Source: Desulfofustis sp. PB-SRB1 | GTDB lineage: Bacteria > Desulfobacterota > Desulfobulbia > Desulfobulbales > Desulfocapsaceae | Reading direction: 5' to 3' | Length of the DNA: 64,000 nucleotides | Assembly (NCBI GenBank): GCA_016722945.1 | Contig: JAEQMT010000066.1 | Span: 124,001 to 188,000, forward strand | Shown here: one piece after another, positions 16,055-25,280 of the stretch | Layout of the letters: each line of letters opens with the position of its first letter | Numbering within the stretch: position 1 is the first letter of the stretch | Made by a program: the position numbers and the translations under genes | Notes under the pieces: model-generated | What the model was told of the DNA's origin: nothing | What the model saw: the letters and a program-made list of their open reading frames with translations, nothing else | The model's database searches: none

Positions 16055-17745
16055 TGGACATCCATTCCACAACGGATCTTCACCCGGCCATAGCGATTCA
16101 TTTGGCTCGCCTGGGAATAACCGGTGATGATGCGCTGCAAGACTATCTTTATCCAACCCTGACCCAGTTGCCGGAACCTTTTCAGTTTAAGGATATGGAT
16201 AAGGCGGTGGCACTGGTGATTGCCGCCCTGCATGAAAATCGGCCGATTCTGATTTGGGGCGATTATGATGTAGACGGCATTACCGGAACGGCATTGCTGG
16301 CGAACTTCTTCAGGGCGGTGGGTAAGCAGGTACATGCGCATATCCCAAATAGATTAACGGACGGATACGGTCTAAACTGCGAAAAAATTAAGAAATTTGC
16401 CAGGCAACTGGGGAAGGGGGCACTGCTGATCACAGTGGATTGCGGCATTGCCAATCACCAGGAAATTACAGTGGCGCAGGAGTGTGGATTTTCGGTGATC
16501 GTAACCGATCATCATCAGATATCATCAACGCCGGTCTCTGCCGATGCCGTTATCAACCCGAAACAGATTGGCTGCCGATTTCCCCGCAATGATCTGGCGG
16601 GCGTTGGCCTTGCCTTTTACCTGGCGGCCGGTATCAGAAGTGGGTTGCGCAATGATTTAACCTATAAATCAATAATTAATACGATTAACCTTAAGTATTT
16701 TCTCGGTCTAGTTGCCCTGGGAACAATTGCTGATGTTGTGCCGCTCACCGGGGTGAACCGCATTTTGTGCAAGGCGGGGCTGGAGACGTACCGAACAGAA
16801 ACCCTGCCGGGTATCAGCGCACTGCTTGAGTATCTTTCCATTTCAGGACAAGACATCGATGGTGAAAGTATATCATTTAAGATGTCGCCGGCGATCAATG
16901 CCGCCGGACGGCTCGGCAAGGCGGAAATCGCTTTTTCATTGTTTACCACAACCGATCTTCAGCTGGTTGCCGAGACCGCAAAATCTTTGAGTAGTTGCAA
17001 TGATACTCGCCGGCAGATTGGTGCGGCTGATCTAGAAAATGCTTTAAAAATAATCAGCAAGACACACGTAGAACATGGTAAATGCATTGTGATCAAAGGT
17101 GACTATCACGATGGTTTGCTTGGCATAACCGCATCGCGGCTGACCGAAATGTTTGGTGTACCATCGCTTGTTTGCAGTAATCGTGCCGGTGGGCAGTTGT
17201 TGCGAGGCTCTGGTCGAGCGCCCGAACATTTCGATCTTTTTGCGGCACTTTCAGCATGTGATCATCTGCTTGAACGTTTTGGCGGGCACCGCGCGGCCGC
17301 GGGATTTTCATTAGCTGAGGATAATTTTGAATTATTTCGGAAACATTTTACCACCCAGGCCTGCCAGCAATTCAACCAGGCGCCAAATTCTGATGAAAAA
17401 AAGATTCGCCCGGAGTCTATTGAACTTCCGGTATCCGAAGCACTGGAACCGGATCTGCTCAAGGCACTTACATTGCTTGAACCAGTGGGAGAGGCGAATC
17501 CACGGCCACAATTTTTAGATAGTCAGGCCCGGTTGATCTCAATAGTCTATTTTGGCAAGAACAATTGCCATTTTCGGGCACAAGCACGTGGCACATTTCG
17601 AAATGTAGAGCTGATCGGGTTTAATCTCGGTAGCGTGATTCGTTCAAAAGATATTTCGGAGCCGTGTCGGATTGTCTATTCTCACATGCGTGATCATTTT
17701 AACGGCAGGGCAAGCTGGAAGCTCAAGGTGATCGATATCTGGTAG
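16054..17745 (+). CDS. recJ: single-stranded-DNA-specific exonuclease
   Basis: 5'-3' exonuclease acting on single-stranded DNA in recombination and repair. The DHH-family motifs are complete: WGDYDVDG (Asp70, Asp72, Asp74), VDCGIANH, VTDHHQ (residues 151-155), GTIADVVPLTG, INAAGRLG, and the DHHA1 part GSGRAPEHFDLFAAL plus FGGHRAAAGFSL. A C-terminal OB-type domain follows. The ATG overlaps the miaA TGA by one base. At 563 residues it has the core RecJ length. Confidence 0.96.
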   Translation: MDIHSTTDLHPAIAIHLARLGITGDDALQDYLYPTLTQLPEPFQFKDMDKAVALVIAALHENRPILIWGDYDVDGITGTALLANFFRAVGKQVHAHIPNRLTDGYGLNCEKIKKFARQLGKGALLITVDCGIANHQEITVAQECGFSVIVTDHHQISSTPVSADAVINPKQIGCRFPRNDLAGVGLAFYLAAGIRSGLRNDLTYKSIINTINLKYFLGLVALGTIADVVPLTGVNRILCKAGLETYRTETLPGISALLEYLSISGQDIDGESISFKMSPAINAAGRLGKAEIAFSLFTTTDLQLVAETAKSLSSCNDTRRQIGAADLENALKIISKTHVEHGKCIVIKGDYHDGLLGITASRLTEMFGVPSLVCSNRAGGQLLRGSGRAPEHFDLFAALSACDHLLERFGGHRAAAGFSLAEDNFELFRKHFTTQACQQFNQAPNSDEKKIRPESIELPVSEALEPDLLKALTLLEPVGEANPRPQFLDSQARLISIVYFGKNNCHFRAQARGTFRNVELIGFNLGSVIRSKDISEPCRIVYSHMRDHFNGRASWKLKVIDIW

Positions 17746-17795
17746 GACAAACCGACCACGATCACCTCATTTTGGCATCTCATCGCATAAATTAA

Positions 17796-17811
17796 CATAA
17801 TATATATTATG
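17796..17811. promoter_or_regulatory. perfect 16-bp AT palindrome upstream of purB
   Basis: CATAATATATATTATG reads identically on both strands and sits in an AT-rich 178-bp gap between recJ and purB, 113 bp before the purB ATG. Perfect palindromes of this size often bind dimeric regulators, so an operator for purB is possible. Chance in AT-rich DNA is the alternative; no matching known motif is recognised. Confidence 0.3.
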
Positions 17812-17923
17812 CGACATAAACATATATACAAATTTTCCCGGGATTTATGGATCCATTGATTTCTTTCATAAATATCTAAATACGGTATCTTAGAAAATAA
17901 AATTCAGATAGTCTGGAGATTAG

Positions 17924-19369
17924 ATGGATACGGATCGCTATCAAGAGCCGCTGGTAAGTCGCTATACCAGTGACGAAATGCAACGACTCTTCTCTGAACA
18001 GGTTAAATTTTCAACCTGGCGAAAATGTTGGCTGGCTTTAGCCGAGGCTCAATATGAATTGGGGCTGACGGATCTCATTACTCCGGCGATGCTCGATGAG
18101 ATGCGTGGCAATGTAGACAATATCGATTTTGCGGTCGCCAGAGATAAAGAAGCACAGATCAGACATGACGTGATGGCCCATGTCTACGAATTCGGTCTCA
18201 AGTGCCCTGCCGCTGCGCCAATTATCCATCTGGGAGCTACTTCGCAGTTTGTGGTATGCAACACCGACCAGATCATCCAGAGACAGGCACTTCATCTCAT
18301 CAAAAACGATCTGCTCAATACAATCGAGCGCCTTGCCACTTTTGCACATACACACAGAGATCTGGCCACCCTGGGCTATACTCACTATCAGCCGGCCCAG
18401 CCCACCACCATCGGCAAGCGGATGTGCCTCTACATTTACGATTTGCTGATCGATCTCACTTCAATCGATGATTTTCTCAACAGGCAGGCAGCTCGTGGCG
18501 CCAAAGGTACGGTAGGCACGCAGGCAACCTTTCTGGAGCTTTTTGACAATGATCACGGCAAAGTCAGGGAGTTAGATAAACTTGTGGCACACAAACTCGG
18601 GTTTTCCCGTGTTTTGCCGGTAACCGGTCAGACCTACAGCAGAAAACTGGACATGAAGTTGTTGGAAATTCTTGCCGGGATCGGCGCCACTGCTCATAAA
18701 TTTGGCGTAGATCTTCGCTTATCCGCCAATCTCAAGATTCTTGAAGAACCGTTTGCGGCCAACCAGACCGGCTCGTCCGCCATGGCGTATAAAAGAAATC
18801 CCATGCGCTCTGAACGGATGACCGGGCTTGCCCGCAAGCTCATGGGCCTTCCGGCAAACGCTGCCGCCACCTATGCCAACCAGTGGCTTGAGCGAAGCCT
18901 GGATGATTCAGCAATCCGGCGCATGGATATCCCCCAGGCATTCTTGTTAACCGATGCAATATTGAGATTATATATCAACATCTCATCGGGCATGGTCGTC
19001 TACGACAAACAGATTGAGCGACTACTCAATCTGGAATTGCCTTTCATGGCCACCGAAAAAATTCTCATGGAGGCGGTTCGCAGGGGAAAAAGTCGCCAGG
19101 AGATGCATGAGATAATTAAACATCACGCCGTGGCGGCCGGGGTAAAGGTAAAACAGGAGGCGAAAGACAACGATTTGCTGAAGCGGCTCGGCGATGATGA
19201 GAATATTCCGTTCACCTATGATGAACTGTGTGACATGACCACCGATTACCGGGCATTTACCGGTCGTGCATCCCAACAGACCGTTGAGTTTCTCAATGAA
19301 CATGTCTACCCGGTCCTGCATAATAACAAGAATACCATGGTACGGATAACCAGTGATGTTACCGTCTGA
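17924..19369 (+). CDS. purB: adenylosuccinate lyase
   Basis: Catalyses two fumarate-releasing steps in purine synthesis: SAICAR to AICAR and adenylosuccinate to AMP. At 481 residues it resembles the longer, eukaryote-like form of the enzyme. Visible are IRHDVMAHVYEFG, HLGATSQFVVCNTD, LGYTHYQPAQPTTIGKR and the family signature SSAMAYKRNPMRSE. It follows an AT-rich spacer with the palindrome and stands as a single gene, followed by the MITE-like repeat. Confidence 0.96.
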   Translation: MDTDRYQEPLVSRYTSDEMQRLFSEQVKFSTWRKCWLALAEAQYELGLTDLITPAMLDEMRGNVDNIDFAVARDKEAQIRHDVMAHVYEFGLKCPAAAPIIHLGATSQFVVCNTDQIIQRQALHLIKNDLLNTIERLATFAHTHRDLATLGYTHYQPAQPTTIGKRMCLYIYDLLIDLTSIDDFLNRQAARGAKGTVGTQATFLELFDNDHGKVRELDKLVAHKLGFSRVLPVTGQTYSRKLDMKLLEILAGIGATAHKFGVDLRLSANLKILEEPFAANQTGSSAMAYKRNPMRSERMTGLARKLMGLPANAAATYANQWLERSLDDSAIRRMDIPQAFLLTDAILRLYINISSGMVVYDKQIERLLNLELPFMATEKILMEAVRRGKSRQEMHEIIKHHAVAAGVKVKQEAKDNDLLKRLGDDENIPFTYDELCDMTTDYRAFTGRASQQTVEFLNEHVYPVLHNNKNTMVRITSDVTV

Positions 19370-19397
19370 TGGCGTTGTAAAAACTTCGCAAATCTTA

Positions 19398-19537
19398 TGG
19401 GAGCCTTGAAAAATGAGAATTTTCGTTCAAGATCAAGGCGCGAGGAAAATTTTACCACAGGCCGGATTGATATTGTCAGGATAAAATTTTTAGAGCAACG
19501 ATGCGGTTGGGCGAAAAGGCCATTTTTCAAGGTTCCC
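19398..19537 (+). repeat. MITE-like repeat copy A, with terminal inverted repeats and TTAT target duplication
   Basis: A 140-bp element. Its left end GGGAGCCTTGAAAAATG and right end CATTTTTCAAGGTTCCC are inverted copies with one mismatch over 17 bp. TTAT flanks it directly on both sides (19394-19397 and 19538-19541). Related copies lie at 58561-58712 (reverse orientation) and 61916-62056. The conserved inner blocks are GAATTTTCGTTCAAG and GAGCAACG. No transposase is inside, so it would be a non-autonomous element. Confidence 0.85.
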
Positions 19538-19539
19538 TT

Positions 19540-19773
19540 ATGAATCAGGTGAACCCAGTAGCGCCGATGGTTGAAACCTTCTATTGGATTGCACCGCACA
19601 CCTTTCATTTCCTCAAATCAATTCTTGAAGGATACGATAACCTGGCGATCATCTCCGCGGTTGAACCGGACACCGGATTGATTCGCATTCGCTGCGCCGA
19701 AACCGAATTGCAAGAACTTATGGAGCTGCTCACACGACTTGCTCCAGTTATCAGAAAAGACCAATTGACATAA
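19540..19773 (+). CDS. DUF4911-like small protein
   Basis: A 77-residue protein starting at ATG 19540 (MNQVNPVAPMVETFYW). The stretch FLKSILEGYDNLAIISAVEPDTGLIRIRC resembles DUF4911, a small family I recall from deltaproteobacteria, often beside miaB as here (19 bp to miaB). The function is unknown. The start codon lies inside the TTAT duplication at the right end of the repeat, and its AAGG ribosome binding site lies in the repeat's inverted end, so the element appears to supply translation signals. A later ATG (residue 10) is possible. Confidence 0.65.
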   Translation: MNQVNPVAPMVETFYWIAPHTFHFLKSILEGYDNLAIISAVEPDTGLIRIRCAETELQELMELLTRLAPVIRKDQLT

Positions 19774-19792
19774 CGATAAAATAATAAATTAA

Positions 19793-21148
19793 GTGGATAC
19801 ACAAAGTTTTTTCATTAAGACGTTTGGCTGTCAGATGAATGTACGCGACAGCGAGATCGTTGCCCAACTGCTTACCCAGCAAGGTTACCGGCCCGCACCG
19901 GAAATTTCCGAGGCCAACCTGATTGTGCTCAATACCTGCGCCATACGCGCCAAAGCGGAACAGAAAATGTTCAGCTTTCTGGGCTCACTGCGCACCCACA
20001 AAGAAAAACATCCGGATGTAAAGATCTGTGTTCTCGGCTGTGTCGCCCAGCAACTCGGCGATACCATCACCAAACGCATGGCCCATGTTGATCTGGTGGT
20101 AGGCACCCAGCAATTGTATCAATTGCCTTCGCTGCTCGAAGATCCCCGCAATCGTGTTGCTGTAGAACTCCTGGAAGACTTTGCCATTCCTGAGATTGTC
20201 AGCCCGGAAACGGAACCGGATCACCCCTCAACTCAGCCACCCTCCGCGAGTCGCTTCGTTACCATCATGCAGGGTTGCAATAACTTTTGCGCCTATTGCG
20301 TGGTACCTTACACCAGAGGCCGCGAGCAAAGCCGGGCGAAAGAAGACATTATTGATGAAATTGAGCAGCATGTCGCACGCGGCGTCAAAGAGATCACCCT
20401 GCTCGGCCAGAATGTCAATTCATACGGCAGCACGAACCCGGTGACCGCCGATGGATCGCCCTACTCTTTTGCCCACTTGGTACGCGATGTTGCGAAGATT
20501 CCCGGATTGCGCAGAATTCGGTTCACCACCTCGCACCCTAAGGATCTCTCACCCGAATTGATACAATGTTTTGCCGAACTGCCAACCCTGTGCCCGCACC
20601 TGCACCTGCCGGTTCAATCAGGCTCGAACCGGATCCTCACTCTGATGAATCGGCGCTATCGCCGCGAAGCGTATCTTGCTCTGGTGGAAACACTCAAAAT
20701 TGCCCGACCGGATATCGCCATCACCACCGATATTATTGTGGGTTTTCCCGGTGAGACCGAAACCGATTTCGCCGACACCATGGCCTTGCTGGAATCGGCT
20801 CGTTTTCACGGCTCCTTTTCATTCAAGTATTCCGATCGAGCCGGAACCTCGGCGCAGAGTATGCCCGACAAGGTGGAGGAAACTATCAAAGCAGAACGGC
20901 TCCGTACATTTCAACACCGCCAGGAAAAGATCAGCCTTGAACACAATCAGAAATACATAGACCACATTGTTGAAGTGATGGTTGAATCAAGCCGGCAAGA
21001 TAGTCTGATGGGACGAACAGGCACCAATCATATTGTCCACATTGCCCCCACCGACACCCAATTTTCTCCGGGTGAACTGGTCAACCTGCGTATCACCCAT
21101 GCCGGTCCGCATGCGCTGCGTGGGGCCGTGGCGCCTGCTCACTCCTGA
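19793..21148 (+). CDS. miaB: tRNA-2-methylthio-N6-dimethylallyladenosine synthase
   Basis: Radical-SAM methylthiotransferase that adds the 2-methylthio group to i6A37 made by MiaA. It has the N-terminal MTTase domain (FIKTFGCQMNVRDSE, LNTCAIRAKAEQK, VLGCVAQQ), the radical SAM cluster motif CNNFCAYCVVPYTRG, LGQNVNSYG, and a C-terminal TRAM domain. The start is GTG at 19793. The 3' end overlaps the oppositely oriented parC-like gene by 10 bp. 451 residues is the expected length. Confidence 0.97.
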   Translation: MDTQSFFIKTFGCQMNVRDSEIVAQLLTQQGYRPAPEISEANLIVLNTCAIRAKAEQKMFSFLGSLRTHKEKHPDVKICVLGCVAQQLGDTITKRMAHVDLVVGTQQLYQLPSLLEDPRNRVAVELLEDFAIPEIVSPETEPDHPSTQPPSASRFVTIMQGCNNFCAYCVVPYTRGREQSRAKEDIIDEIEQHVARGVKEITLLGQNVNSYGSTNPVTADGSPYSFAHLVRDVAKIPGLRRIRFTTSHPKDLSPELIQCFAELPTLCPHLHLPVQSGSNRILTLMNRRYRREAYLALVETLKIARPDIAITTDIIVGFPGETETDFADTMALLESARFHGSFSFKYSDRAGTSAQSMPDKVEETIKAERLRTFQHRQEKISLEHNQKYIDHIVEVMVESSRQDSLMGRTGTNHIVHIAPTDTQFSPGELVNLRITHAGPHALRGAVAPAHS

Positions 21149-23118
21149 ACCGGCTCTTTTTTTTCCGTACTCCCCTGCTCTTTAAGCACCCTTTCAGTGG
21201 TGTCGATTACCCGGCGCACCACCCGGGAGGAAACCCGCTTGCCTTTGGCGCCGCTGTTTTTGATGAGGTGGTCGTCAAAGGCAATCTCCACGATGTTTGA
21301 CTTGGCCCGGCGGGCAGGAACCAGCGATGCCCGGGCATGCTTGTTGACGCCGGTGGAAATCAGCAGGATGCGCGATCGTTCATGGCTGGGAAAGAGATGG
21401 TACTCTTTATCGAGGATGAATTTGGGGGCTCCGAACCGTTTTACATAGGTTATATTTTCCTCACCATCACGGTATATTACATTAAATATATCATCTTCTT
21501 TCAATATTCCGGCATAACACAGATCCGAGCCGACAAAAAGCTTTTCCGGGGCGGTGATCACCTTAAAACTGCCGTCGGCAAAGATAAGCAGAATACGATC
21601 GTACTCCGAACAGGCAAAAGAAAAACTTGCATCAGTGTCTGAACCTTTGATGGTGGTTCCGAAGAAACCGCTGTCGTGATCGTACCCGACAATGAGATTG
21701 GACAGGGCCACGGCACTGGCCACCACCTCTGAAAAAGAGGTGATCTCCGTTTGCCGCTCAAACGAGGAGCCGTATGTATCGAGAAGGGTTTGCAGATAAT
21801 CAATGGTGTAGCCGACAACATCGGCCAGATTCTTCCTGACGGCATCGATATCCTTGCGAATAGTGCTGATTTCCCTGGCCTGCCGGTCGATGTCGTAGCG
21901 CGAGATCCGCTTGATCCTGATCTCCAGCAGCCGCTCGATATCCTCCTTCATCACCGGTCGTTCAAGCTCTTCAAGAAACGGCTGCAACGAACGCTCGACG
22001 GTGGCCACCACATCGCTGTAGCTGGTTTGTTCCTCAATCTCTTTATAGAGTCGCTGCTCGATAAAAATCTGCTCCAGCAGGCGGGCGTGGAGTTTGGCCA
22101 ACAGGCGCTCCAATTCGATTTCCAGCTCTCTGGTGAGATCATTGACGAGCTTTTCCGTATTGAACCGCACCACCTCATCAACACTGCTGATCGCGGGCAT
22201 GTTTTCTCTGATCAGGGTGAGGTTGGTATTGATGGTGATTTCACAATCGGTAAAAGCGTAGAGGGCACGGATGGTTTCTTTGGCGTAGATAGTGCGGGGA
22301 AGCTTTATCTCGATCTCCACCGATTCGGCGGTAAAATCGTTGATGGAGGCAATTTTAATCTTGCCGGACCGGGCACTTTTCTCGATTGATTCAATCAAAG
22401 AAGTGGTGGTAGTACCAAACGGAATCTCGGTGATGGTAATGGTCTTCTCATCCGTTTCCACCATTTTCGCCCGGCAGCGTATCTTACCGTTACCGTTTCG
22501 ATAATCGTTGACATCTATCTGGCCGCGCTGGATAAAATCTGGATAGAGGGCAAACTCCTCGCCTTTGAGGATGGCGATTTGGGCAGTGAGCAGTTCCTGA
22601 AAATTATGGGGCAGGATGCGGGTGGCCATGCCCACCGCGATGCCTTCGGCGCCCTGCAGCAACAGGACGGGTATCTTGGCGGGCAGGGTCACCGGTTCCT
22701 GCGCGCGGCCATCGTAGGATTCCACGAAGGTGGTGAGATCCTTGTTGAACATAACTTCGCGGGCCAGCGGCGACAATCGACACTCGATATAGCGGGCGGC
22801 AGCGGCCTGATCACCGGTAAAGATGTTGCCGAAATTCCCCTGCCGCTCGATCAGATACCCCTTGTTGGCAAGATTTACCAGGGCCGCATAAATCGAAGCC
22901 TCACCGTGAGGATGAAGCTTGGTGGTGTCCCCCGACACATTCGCCACCTTGTGAAACCGACCGTCATCCATATTGTGCAGGGTCTGCAGAATACGGCGCT
23001 GCACCGGCTTGAGCCCATCTTCGATGGCGGGAATGGCCCGTTCCTTGATAACGTAGGAGGTATATTCCAGAAAGTTGGAATCAAACAACCGGTGCAGTTT
23101 GCCCATCTGTTCGTTCAT
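21139..23118 (-). CDS. parC: type IIA DNA topoisomerase subunit A (ParC-like)
   Basis: Cleavage subunit of a topoisomerase IV-type enzyme, 659 residues, paired with the ATPase subunit immediately upstream. It has the N-terminal ERAIPAIEDGLKPVQRRIL, the active-site RY at Arg109-Tyr110 (AAAARYIECRLS), and a shortened C-terminal region compared with gyrase or gammaproteobacterial ParC. At the positions matching GyrA Ser83 and Asp87 it has Ala74 and Ala78 (HPHGEASIYAA). It resembles the compact ParC type also known from Bacteroidetes and Chlamydiae. The gap to the parE-like gene is 45 bp. Confidence 0.9.
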   Translation of the reverse strand: MNEQMGKLHRLFDSNFLEYTSYVIKERAIPAIEDGLKPVQRRILQTLHNMDDGRFHKVANVSGDTTKLHPHGEASIYAALVNLANKGYLIERQGNFGNIFTGDQAAAARYIECRLSPLAREVMFNKDLTTFVESYDGRAQEPVTLPAKIPVLLLQGAEGIAVGMATRILPHNFQELLTAQIAILKGEEFALYPDFIQRGQIDVNDYRNGNGKIRCRAKMVETDEKTITITEIPFGTTTTSLIESIEKSARSGKIKIASINDFTAESVEIEIKLPRTIYAKETIRALYAFTDCEITINTNLTLIRENMPAISSVDEVVRFNTEKLVNDLTRELEIELERLLAKLHARLLEQIFIEQRLYKEIEEQTSYSDVVATVERSLQPFLEELERPVMKEDIERLLEIRIKRISRYDIDRQAREISTIRKDIDAVRKNLADVVGYTIDYLQTLLDTYGSSFERQTEITSFSEVVASAVALSNLIVGYDHDSGFFGTTIKGSDTDASFSFACSEYDRILLIFADGSFKVITAPEKLFVGSDLCYAGILKEDDIFNVIYRDGEENITYVKRFGAPKFILDKEYHLFPSHERSRILLISTGVNKHARASLVPARRAKSNIVEIAFDDHLIKNSGAKGKRVSSRVVRRVIDTTERVLKEQGSTEKKEPVQE

Positions 23119-23163
23119 GCTATCCTGCCGTCTCTCACCATATGCCAGTTCACCTGTGCCGAC

Positions 23164-24993
23164 CTAAATCAGATGTTCCATGATGTAGTCGCGCCGCTCC
23201 GGGGTATTCTTGCCCATATAAAAACTGAGCACCTTGACCACCTCGCTGACGCTGTCCACGCTTACCTGCCGAAGGCGCATATCATCGATAGTGATAAACT
23301 GCTTGAATTCACGCGGATTGATCTCTCCCAACCCTTTGAATCTGGTGGTTTCCACCTGTTTTTTAACTTTCGCCCTACCCTGCAGTTTCTTGCCGGCCCG
23401 TTCGCGCTCGTGCTCAGAATAGCAGTAAATCGTCTCCGCCTTGGTACGAACCCGGTAGATGGGGGTCTCCAGAATATGAATATAGCCAAGCTTCACCAGC
23501 GGTTCAAAATAGTGCAGAAAGAAGGTGAGCAGAAGATTTCTGATATGCAAGCCGTCCACGTCCGCATCGGTGGCCAGGATTATCTTGTCGTAACGCAGGT
23601 TGGCAATGGATTCCTCGATATCAAGGGCCTGCATCAGCGAGTACATCTCCTCGTTTTTATAGAGCAGGCTCATGGACTGGCCAAGCACGTTTAAGGGCTT
23701 GCCTTTGAGGGAAAACACCGCCTGGGTCATGGGATCGCGTGATGAGACGATGGAGCCTGCGGCGGATCGCCCTTCCGTGATGAAGATCATATTTTCCTGG
23801 CCCGGCTTGGACGGCTTGTTACGAGAAGGGTGATACTTGCAGTCTTTGAGCTGCGGGATCTTCAAGGCCACCTTCTTGGCCTTGGCACGCGCCTCTTTGC
23901 GCACGCTCTGCAGCTCCTTTCTCACCTTTTCATTTCTGGTGATCTTATCGAGCAGGATTTCAGCGGTTTCGGGATGCTTGTATAATTCAGTGGAAACCGC
24001 ATCCCTCACCGCGGCAACGATCCAGGAACGCACCTCGGTATTGCCCAGCTTGTTTTTGGTTTGGGATTCAAAAACCGGGTCTTTTAGTTTAATGGCCAGG
24101 GTACCGACGATTCCGTCGCGCACATCCTTGTTGATGAATTTTTTACCGGAAAACTCGTTGATGCCCTTGAGAATCCCTTCCCGAAAGGCGGAAAGATGGG
24201 TGCCCCCTTCGCTGGTATAGGTTCCGTTGACAAACGAGTAGTAGGAATCGCCATAGGCCTCGGTATGGGAAAAGGCAAACTCGATGGATTGATCCTTAAA
24301 GTAGATGGGCTCGTAGAGATAATTACCCTGCAACTCTTCGGCCAATAGATCAAAAAGCCCGTTTTTTGAATGAAAGATCTCTTTGTTGAACTGAATCTTC
24401 AGCCCGGCGTTGAGATAGGCATAGCGCCACAGACGCTTGGCAAGAAAATTGGGATCATAGGTGAAATCCGGGAAAATATCATGGTCCGGCAAAAATTCGA
24501 TAAGGGTGCCGTTTTTTTCGCTGGTTTCACCATTTTCCTGATTTACAAGCAACCCCTGCTTGAACTCGGCCCGGGCAAACCTGCCTTCACGAAAGGCACT
24601 CACCCGGAACCACTCCGAAAGCGCATTCACCGCCTTGGTGCCGACCCCGTTCAGGCCGACGGAAAACTGAAAGACATCGGTGTTATACTTGGCGCCGGTA
24701 TTGATCACCGAGACGCATTCGACAAGCTTTCCCAGCGGGATGCCACGCCCATAGTCGCGCACCGTGGTGACGCCATTTTCTTCGATGTGTAGATCGATGC
24801 GCTTACCGGCCCCCATGATGAACTCATCAACGGCATTATCGACGATCTCTTTAAGCAGAATATAGATGCCGTCGTCATGGTGGGAACCGTCACCGAGACG
24901 CCCGATGTACATACCCGGACGCCGCCGGATGTGATCCAGCGAACTAAGCGTCTTTATCTTGCTTTCATCATATTCCTGGACGGATACAGCCAT
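23164..24993 (-). CDS. parE: type IIA DNA topoisomerase subunit B (ParE-like)
   Basis: ATPase and TOPRIM subunit, 609 residues. The GHKL ATP site is visible as KEIVDNAVDEF (Asn53), RDYGRGIP (Asp80) and GLNGVGTKAVNAL (Lys120). The TOPRIM metal residues are Glu407 in EGRSAAGS and Asp476, Asp478 and Asp480 in DADVDGLH. The motif is normally EGDSA; here Arg409 replaces the Asp, which is not itself a metal ligand. KGKPLNVLG is the usual post-TOPRIM segment. It forms an operon with the parC-like gene. Confidence 0.92.
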   Translation of the reverse strand: MAVSVQEYDESKIKTLSSLDHIRRRPGMYIGRLGDGSHHDDGIYILLKEIVDNAVDEFIMGAGKRIDLHIEENGVTTVRDYGRGIPLGKLVECVSVINTGAKYNTDVFQFSVGLNGVGTKAVNALSEWFRVSAFREGRFARAEFKQGLLVNQENGETSEKNGTLIEFLPDHDIFPDFTYDPNFLAKRLWRYAYLNAGLKIQFNKEIFHSKNGLFDLLAEELQGNYLYEPIYFKDQSIEFAFSHTEAYGDSYYSFVNGTYTSEGGTHLSAFREGILKGINEFSGKKFINKDVRDGIVGTLAIKLKDPVFESQTKNKLGNTEVRSWIVAAVRDAVSTELYKHPETAEILLDKITRNEKVRKELQSVRKEARAKAKKVALKIPQLKDCKYHPSRNKPSKPGQENMIFITEGRSAAGSIVSSRDPMTQAVFSLKGKPLNVLGQSMSLLYKNEEMYSLMQALDIEESIANLRYDKIILATDADVDGLHIRNLLLTFFLHYFEPLVKLGYIHILETPIYRVRTKAETIYCYSEHERERAGKKLQGRAKVKKQVETTRFKGLGEINPREFKQFITIDDMRLRQVSVDSVSEVVKVLSFYMGKNTPERRDYIMEHLI

Positions 24994-25280
24994 CTATTTT
25001 TACCGTTTTCAATTTTCGATGTACTCGTAAAAACCCCAATTACCGCCATGGTGGAGTTGAACCGAAATCCATAATTACTCGATTTCCGCTTTCGCTGGAA
25101 TGAGGTAAGGAAGTAATTGCAAGTTGTGACGATGCTATCATCTCTTAGGTCGATGAGTTTCAAGCGCGGCCATACTATTTCATTACATCATACATCGCAA
25201 CTGGCCATTAAAAGAAAGAAGCAGCCTGATAGTTTACCAACACTTCTGCTCATGCGTGTTGGGGTTGCGTTTACCCGTCA

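Noticed and set aside
22579-23694. Plus-strand open frame of 371 codons across the parC/parE-like genes
   Set aside because: It is antisense to two well-supported genes, and its translation has no recognisable domain. It is a shadow of a GC-rich codon pattern.
24994-25280. Small gene between parE-like and EEP-fold genes
   Set aside because: The short frames there have no ribosome binding site or recognisable product. The stretch holds only noncoding sequence with a short TTTCCGCTTTCGCTGGAATG segment.
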